Shown piece after piece: positions 36,211-40,801 of a stretch of 40,801 nt of DNA. This DNA is from Rubrivivax sp. (GTDB taxonomy: Bacteria > Pseudomonadota > Gammaproteobacteria > Burkholderiales > Burkholderiaceae_C), in contig JAEUPC010000041.1 in assembly GCA_016789865.1 (NCBI GenBank), positions 1 through 40,801 of the forward strand. The letters are read 5' to 3'. The notes beneath the pieces were generated by a model. That model had not been told where the DNA came from, did no database searches, and was given only the letters and a program-made list of their open reading frames with translations. Positions within the stretch are counted from its first letter, which is position 1, and every line of letters starts with the position of its first letter. The translations under genes and the position numbers were made by a program.

Positions 36211-37620
36211 ATGCCCGAGCACCACGCCATGACGCACTCGCCCATCGTTGCGGCTGCGGGCCCGTCCCGGCGGCAGTGGCTGCGCGCGATGGCGGCCGCG
36301 GCCGCGATGGGCGGCGCCGCGGGCCGCGGCCAGGCCAACGGCTACCCGGCCGACGCCTTCGAGATCGACGACCCTCAGGGCGCGGCCACGCGCGAGGGCT
36401 ACCGGGCGGTGGCCGATTTCGAGCCGCTCGCGGCGATGTGGCTGTCGTACGACCCGGGGCATGCGGTGCTGAGTGCCGGGCTGGCCGCGGCACTGGCACC
36501 GCGCGTGTCGCTGCACTTTCTGGTTCGCGACGACCAGGCCGAGCAAGAGGCGCGCGCGGCCCTGCGCGAACACGCCGGCCTGTTCGGCCCGGGCGCGGCG
36601 CATCGGCCCGTGCGGTTCGTGCAGGAGAGTGCGGCGAGCTTCTTCCTGCGTGACCTGGCCGTGTTCACCGCGGCGCCCGGGGGGCGCACCGGTCTGGTGG
36701 ACTTCCGCTGGTCGCAGTACGGCGTGCCGGCGTGGTGCCAGCGGCGCTGGCGCGACGACCGCGACGCGGCAGCGCAGTGCTCGGCCGATGCCGACTACTC
36801 GCGCGAGGAGTTCGAACAACTGCTGGCGCGCCACCTCGGGGCGCGGCTGCACCCCAGCAGCCTGGCGCTCGAAGGCGGGGGCTTCGAGACCAACGGCCGC
36901 GGCCTGCTGATCGCCAACGAGGCGCTGATGCGCAGCCGCAACCCGGGCCTTTCACGCGCGGCGATGGAAGCCGCGCTGCTGCGTCTGCCCGGCCTGAAGA
37001 AGGTCATCTGGCTGCCCGAGGGCCTGGCCGAAGACCCGCACCTGCGCGCCGGCATCGTGGGGCCCTACGTGGCCTGGGGCAGCGGCGGGCACACCGACGA
37101 GTTCGTGCGCTTCGCCGACCCGCGCACCGTGCTGCTGGCCTGGCCCGAAGACGCCGACGCCGCTGCGCACCCGGTGGCCCGGCTCACGCGAGCGCGCATG
37201 CAGCGCAATCTCGAGTTGCTGCGGCGGGCCACCGACGTGGAACGCCGCCCGCTGCGCGTGCTGCCAGTGCCGATGCCGCGCCCGGTGCAGCGGCCGGCCG
37301 TGCTGTCGGCGGATGCCGATACCGCGCTGTCGGAAGGCTGGACGGCTGACTTCTTCGCACCGCACGAGGGCCGGCGCAACGGCCAGCAGGTGATGCGCAT
37401 GGCCACCTGCAGCTACCTGAACTTCGTCGTCGCCAACGGCGTGGTGGTGCTGCCCGACTACCTGCCGCACGGCACGCCGCGGGCGCAGCAGCTGCGCGTG
37501 CAGCGCGTGTTCGAGCGCGCCTTCCCCGGGCGCGAGGTGCGCTTCGTCGATGCCATCAGCGCCAACTGGGTGGGGGGCGGGCTGCACTGCGCCACGCTCA
37601 GCCAGCCCCGACCGGGCTGA
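36211..37620 (+). CDS. Tat-exported agmatine deiminase / peptidylarginine deiminase-family protein
   Basis: A 469-residue member of the guanidino-group-modifying superfamily. The N-terminus holds SRRQWLRAMAAAAAMGGAAG, a twin-arginine-like signal. The catalytic set is complete: Glu221 in LEGGGFETNG, His294 and Asp296 in GGHTDEFVRF, and the nucleophilic Cys460 in GGGLHCATLSQ. Family members hydrolyse agmatine or peptidyl-arginine to the citrulline/carbamoyl form plus ammonia. An exported form is more like the peptidylarginine deiminase branch than the cytoplasmic agmatine branch, but the substrate cannot be assigned. Start at ATG 36211 (alternatives GTG 36196, ATG 36229). It follows the monooxygenase-like gene by 23 bases and is probably co-transcribed. 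Confidence 0.86.
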   Translation: MPEHHAMTHSPIVAAAGPSRRQWLRAMAAAAAMGGAAGRGQANGYPADAFEIDDPQGAATREGYRAVADFEPLAAMWLSYDPGHAVLSAGLAAALAPRVSLHFLVRDDQAEQEARAALREHAGLFGPGAAHRPVRFVQESAASFFLRDLAVFTAAPGGRTGLVDFRWSQYGVPAWCQRRWRDDRDAAAQCSADADYSREEFEQLLARHLGARLHPSSLALEGGGFETNGRGLLIANEALMRSRNPGLSRAAMEAALLRLPGLKKVIWLPEGLAEDPHLRAGIVGPYVAWGSGGHTDEFVRFADPRTVLLAWPEDADAAAHPVARLTRARMQRNLELLRRATDVERRPLRVLPVPMPRPVQRPAVLSADADTALSEGWTADFFAPHEGRRNGQQVMRMATCSYLNFVVANGVVVLPDYLPHGTPRAQQLRVQRVFERAFPGREVRFVDAISANWVGGGLHCATLSQPRPG

Positions 37621-37623
37621 AGC

Positions 37624-37648
37624 GGCCGCCGGCGAGGCGGCGGCGGCC
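37624..37648 (+). terminator. GC-rich hairpin between convergent genes
   Basis: GGCCGCCG (37624-37631) pairs with CGGCGGCC (37641-37648) across a nine-base loop, three bases past the deiminase stop and in the 74-base gap to the convergent SulP gene. No T-tract follows; it is a plausible but weak terminator. Confidence 0.45.
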
Positions 37649-37694
37649 ATTGCCGAGGGCTCGCCCGGGTGCGGCCGGGTGTGGTGAGCGCCGC

Positions 37695-40046
37695 CTACGC
37701 TGCGGCGGCCTGCCACGCCATCGAGGCCACGCGCAGGCGCTCACCGAGGTGGGCGGCGATGTTGCGGTACAGCTTGGCTGCCACCTCCGGGTGCTCGGTC
37801 ATCAGCTGGTCCAGGCTCTCGCGCGAAAGCACCTGCAGGCAGGCCGGGCCGTCGGCCACGGCGTCGGCGCTGCGGCCGGCCTGGTCGACCAGGGCCATCT
37901 CGCCGAACATCGTGCCCGGCCCGAGGCTGGCGAAGCGCTGGACTCGCGGTACCGGGGCGGGTGCGTCTGGCTTGCCGGGTACGCCGCCCTCACCGTGGGT
38001 ACCCGGCGCAGGCGCTGCCCGCACCACGGCGCTGACCGAGCCGCGGGTCACCACGTACAGCGCCTCGGCCTCGTCGCCACGGCGGAACACCACCTCGTCG
38101 GCGACGAGCTCGCGCCGCCGCATCGCGGCGCCCACCACGCGCAGCTCGCGCGCCGTCAGGCCGCGCACCAGCGAGCAGGCGGCCAGCGGCAGTTCGGTCT
38201 CCGTGGCCAGCAGGTCGGCCAGTGCCGGGTCGCCCTGCGCGGCTTCGGCCAGCAGCGCGGTTTCGGCGGCTTCCATCGCCTGGTCGGCATCGGCGTAGCG
38301 GCGCGGCGCGCCACCGGCGCTCCACGGCACGAAGGCCGCAAGACCGCTGGCTACCGCGGCGCCTTCGGCCGCACCGGCCAGCAGTAGCTGCTGGCCCCGG
38401 TGCGCCAGGCGCTTGGCAATGTCGTGCAGCAGCATCGCGCCGGACTCGTCCACCGTGCTGACGCGGCGCAGGTCGAAGATGACAAAGCGCACCGGCGGCG
38501 GCAGCGCGTCCACGCGCTCGGGCAACTGGGCTCCGCTGCCGAAGAACAGCGCCCCCTCCAGCTCCAGCAGCGCGATGCGCGTGCGCAGGCCGATCAGCCG
38601 CGCCTCGATGGCCCCGGGGTAGATGCGGCGCGACGGGCGCGCCATGCCGTTGAGTTGGTCGCGCACCAATGCGCGGTTGACGCGGCGCACGAAGACCACC
38701 AGCGACAACGCCACCCCCACGGCCACCCCCCACGCCACCCCGAGCGTTACCGTCAGCGTGCACACCACCAGCATCACCAGCAGACCCAACGGCGTGTCGT
38801 CGCCGGCGGCCAGCCGGCCCTGGCGTGACGCCTGCCACCAGCGCGCGGCGACGCGCAGCGACCAGGCGTCCACCAGACCGAACCCGACCATCAGCATGAC
38901 GCCGGCCAGCACGCTTTGGGGCACCCAGTCCAGCGCCGGGCCACCCAGCACGAACAACGCCGCGGCGGCTGCGGCGAAAGCCAGCGAGGCCGTGGCGCCG
39001 TTGCCGCCAGCGCGCTGCACTGCCAGCGCGCCGGCGCGCAGATGCACCACGGGCAAGGCACCGACCAGGGCGCCCGCCACGTTGGCCAGGCCGACGGCGG
39101 CGAGCTCGCGGTCGGCACGCACGCGCCGGCCGCTGCCCTGCTCGATGCTGACGATCGACAGCATCGACTCGAGGCTGCCGATGAGCGCCAGCAACAGCGC
39201 GGTAAGCGCGATGTCACCGGCATGGCGACGCACGAAGTCCAGCACCCCGTCGTCCCACCACGGCGCGAGCACATGGCCCGGTGGCAGTGAAGGGGTGATC
39301 GCCCCCACCATGGTGCCCAGGGGCACCTGCGGCCAGGCGAGCTGCAGTGCCTCGGCCACCAGCAGCCCCGCCACCAGGCCCACCAGCAGCGCCGGCCACG
39401 CCGGGCGCTTGCGGCCCACCCAGGTGATGCACGCCGCCGTCCCCAGGCCCAGTGCCAGCGCGGCGAGGCTCGATACGCCCGGCACCAGCCACTGCGCCAG
39501 CGGCAGACCGGCGGCGCCCCCCAGCAGCGCGGGCACCTGCGAGAGCACGATCAGCAGGGCCACGCCATTGATGAAGCCGGCGAGCACCGGCTGCGGTACG
39601 AAGTGCGCCAACCGGGCCAGGCCGCACGCCGCCAGCACCAACTGGGCCAGCCCCATGCCCAGCACGGCGGCAGCCGCGGCGGAACCGGCCAGCCGCGCCG
39701 CTTCTGCGAGCTGCTCCGGCGAGGTCGGGGCGGCCAGCGCCGCGGCGAGCTGCGGATCCCGCGCCAGCTGCACCATGAGCGCCGCCAGCGTCACGGCAGT
39801 GGCCGAGCTCGGCGCGGCGATGGCGATGCTGGCGCGGCTGAACGCGGCCACCACCGCGCTGCCCGCGACGGCCGCGGCAAACGCGCCCGGCACGCCGGCC
39901 AGCGCAGCGGCGGGCCCCAGCGGCGCAAACGCCAGCAACCCCAACGTCAGCAGCACGGCCAGCATGGCCAGTGCACCGACGGCGCCGGCACCGACGGACC
40001 GCAGCGCGCGCCCGGCATCGACAGCGGGCGGGGCGGTGCTGTTCAT
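37695..40046 (-). CDS. SulP anion transporter fused to STAS and cyclic-nucleotide-binding domains
   Basis: A 783-residue inner-membrane transporter. Residues about 20-450 form the SulP (SLC26) core, with many hydrophobic segments and family blocks FVPQPVLAGFINGVALLIVLSQ near 165 and the ALIGSLESMLSI segment near 290. A STAS domain follows (about 485-575: LELEGALFFGSG, RFVIFDLRRVSTVDESGA). A third, cyclic-nucleotide-binding domain covers about 625-780, with the phosphate-binding cassette FGEMALVDQAGRSADAV, in which the ligand-contacting Glu and Arg are kept. Substrate (sulfate, bicarbonate, dicarboxylate or another anion) is unknown; the cassette suggests allosteric control by cAMP or c-di-GMP-like nucleotides. 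The start at 40046 is the only good one. It is divergent from clpB with a 126-base gap. Confidence 0.9.
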   Translation of the reverse strand: MNSTAPPAVDAGRALRSVGAGAVGALAMLAVLLTLGLLAFAPLGPAAALAGVPGAFAAAVAGSAVVAAFSRASIAIAAPSSATAVTLAALMVQLARDPQLAAALAAPTSPEQLAEAARLAGSAAAAAVLGMGLAQLVLAACGLARLAHFVPQPVLAGFINGVALLIVLSQVPALLGGAAGLPLAQWLVPGVSSLAALALGLGTAACITWVGRKRPAWPALLVGLVAGLLVAEALQLAWPQVPLGTMVGAITPSLPPGHVLAPWWDDGVLDFVRRHAGDIALTALLLALIGSLESMLSIVSIEQGSGRRVRADRELAAVGLANVAGALVGALPVVHLRAGALAVQRAGGNGATASLAFAAAAAALFVLGGPALDWVPQSVLAGVMLMVGFGLVDAWSLRVAARWWQASRQGRLAAGDDTPLGLLVMLVVCTLTVTLGVAWGVAVGVALSLVVFVRRVNRALVRDQLNGMARPSRRIYPGAIEARLIGLRTRIALLELEGALFFGSGAQLPERVDALPPPVRFVIFDLRRVSTVDESGAMLLHDIAKRLAHRGQQLLLAGAAEGAAVASGLAAFVPWSAGGAPRRYADADQAMEAAETALLAEAAQGDPALADLLATETELPLAACSLVRGLTARELRVVGAAMRRRELVADEVVFRRGDEAEALYVVTRGSVSAVVRAAPAPGTHGEGGVPGKPDAPAPVPRVQRFASLGPGTMFGEMALVDQAGRSADAVADGPACLQVLSRESLDQLMTEHPEVAAKLYRNIAAHLGERLRVASMAWQAAAA

Positions 40047-40119
40047 CGGGCGCGCAGTGTAGGCAGCAGGTCAGCGCGCGGTGACCCGGGCTTGCCCGAC
40101 TTGTGGCTCGGTGGGTGCG

Positions 40120-40147
40120 CTTGAAAACGGCGGCATGCGCCCCATGT
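40120..40147 (+). promoter_or_regulatory. Sigma-32 heat-shock promoter of clpB
   Basis: CTTGAAA (40120-40126) and CCCCATGT (40140-40147), separated by 13 bases, match both elements of the sigma-32 consensus (CTTGAAA and CCCCATNT) at the normal spacing. Transcription would start near 40154, followed by an ACGGAGG ribosome site and the clpB ATG. The promoter fits the known heat-shock control of clpB. Confidence 0.85.
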
Positions 40148-40172
40148 GCCCTGACAACGGAGGTCTCTTCCC

Positions 40173-40801
40173 ATGCGACAGGAAAAGCTGACGACAGCCT
40201 TCATGCAAGCGCTGGGCGATGCCCAGAGCATGGCCGTGGCGCGCGACAACCCCTACATCGAGCCTGCCCACCTCTTGGCGGCGATGCTGCAGCAGGCCGA
40301 TGGCCCCAAGGCGCTGCTCGATCGCGCCGGCGCCGACACCGTGGCGCTGGCCACCGCGATGGACACGGCCACGCGCAACCTGCCGCAGGTGAGTCACGGC
40401 CCAGGGGGCGGACAGCCGGTGCAGCCCGGCCGCGACCTCATCCAGTTGCTGCAGGTCGCCGACAAGGAAGCCACCAAGCGTGGCGACCAGTTCATCGCCA
40501 GCGAGATGTTCCTGCTCGCCGCGGCCGACTCGAAGAGCGACTTCGGCGGCATCGTGCGCGGCCATGGCCTGACGCGCAAGGCGCTGGAAGCAGCCATCGA
40601 CGCCGTGCGCGGCGGCAGCAAGGTCGATTCGGCCGAGGCCGAAGGCCAGCGCGAGGCGCTGAAGAAGTACACGCTCGACCTCACCGAGCGCGCGCGCCGC
40701 AACAAGCTCGACCCGGTGATCGGCCGCGACGACGAGATCCGCCGCGCCATCCAGGTGCTGCAGCGGCGCAGCAAGAACAACCCGGTGCTGATCGGCGAGC
40801 C
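40173..40801 (+). CDS. clpB: ATP-dependent disaggregase ClpB (5' part, cut by window end)
   Basis: The first 209 codons of ClpB, continuing past the window. ClpB is a hexameric AAA+ chaperone that, with DnaK, pulls proteins out of aggregates after heat stress. The N-terminal substrate-binding domain begins at [20 protein letters not shown], with the typical repeat of two four-helix units ([14 protein letters not shown] and [14 protein letters not shown]). After a linker the first AAA+ module begins with [43 protein letters not shown], which stops just before its Walker A motif. The start is clear: GGAGG eleven bases upstream and a sigma-32 promoter at 40120-40147. Confidence 0.96.
   Translation, partial: MRQEKLTTAFMQALGDAQSMAVARDNPYIEPAHLLAAMLQQADGPKALLDRAGADTVALATAMDTATRNLPQVSHGPGGGQPVQPGRDLIQLLQVADKEATKRGDQFIASEMFLLAAADSKSDFGGIVRGHGLTRKALEAAIDAVRGGSKVDSAEAEGQREALKKYTLDLTERARRNKLDPVIGRDDEIRRAIQVLQRRSKNNPVLIGE

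Overview
The window is about 40.8 kb of high-GC, densely packed chromosome from a betaproteobacterium, most likely Burkholderiales (Comamonadaceae, Rubrivivax or Leptothrix-like). The basis is the gene content and order: a Bug/TTT transport system, an alaA-hom-thrC-moeA-moaD-moaE run with clpB nearby, a PIN-PhoH protein and a Wzy_C/PglL-type ligase. I see no rRNA, tRNA, CRISPR array, insertion sequence or phage gene. Only the last gene (clpB) is cut, by the window edge.

Region 1 (5-1777, minus): a Wzy_C/O-antigen-ligase-type membrane protein.

Region 2 (about 1.9-18.5 kb) is the most interesting part and reads as an oxalate catabolic locus. It holds a tripartite tricarboxylate transporter (tctC-tctB-tctA), a cytidylate-kinase-like/BON fusion, a divergent FNR-like regulator, oxc (oxalyl-CoA decarboxylase), frc (formyl-CoA transferase), a one-chain ADP-forming acyl-CoA synthetase, and a two-gene NAD-dependent formate dehydrogenase of the Methylobacterium FDH1 type. 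A small membrane protein and a second Bug-type binding protein follow on the other strand. A nearly identical palindrome, TTGAC-N4-GTCAA, lies upstream of both the transporter and oxc. It has the geometry of an FNR site, and the regulator between the two operons carries the FNR-type recognition helix (E-T-x-S-R). I infer that one regulator controls both operons and that the transporter imports oxalate; neither is proven by sequence.

Region 3 (18.7-25.0 kb): moaA (molybdenum cofactor, needed by the dehydrogenase), an NlpC/P60 peptidase, acuI (acryloyl-CoA reductase), prpE (propionyl-CoA synthetase), a 25-codon relic of a second prpE-like 3' end, a 10-bp tandem repeat running into a strong terminator, and a small ATP-dependent DNA ligase (Lig E type) with a Tat signal.

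Region 4 (25.1-28.1 kb, minus): PhoH, a BCP peroxiredoxin lacking the usual resolving cysteine, and an Mth938/DUF498 protein.

Region 5 (28.1-37.6 kb, plus): a tightly spaced run of alaA, hom, thrC, moeA, moaD, moaE, then a flavin reductase, an acyl-CoA-dehydrogenase-fold protein without the usual catalytic glutamate, and a Tat-exported agmatine-deiminase-family enzyme. The last three look like accessory cargo behind the housekeeping genes and may form a two-component flavin monooxygenase system.

Region 6: a minus-strand SulP-STAS-cyclic-nucleotide-binding fusion, then clpB behind a near-consensus sigma-32 promoter.
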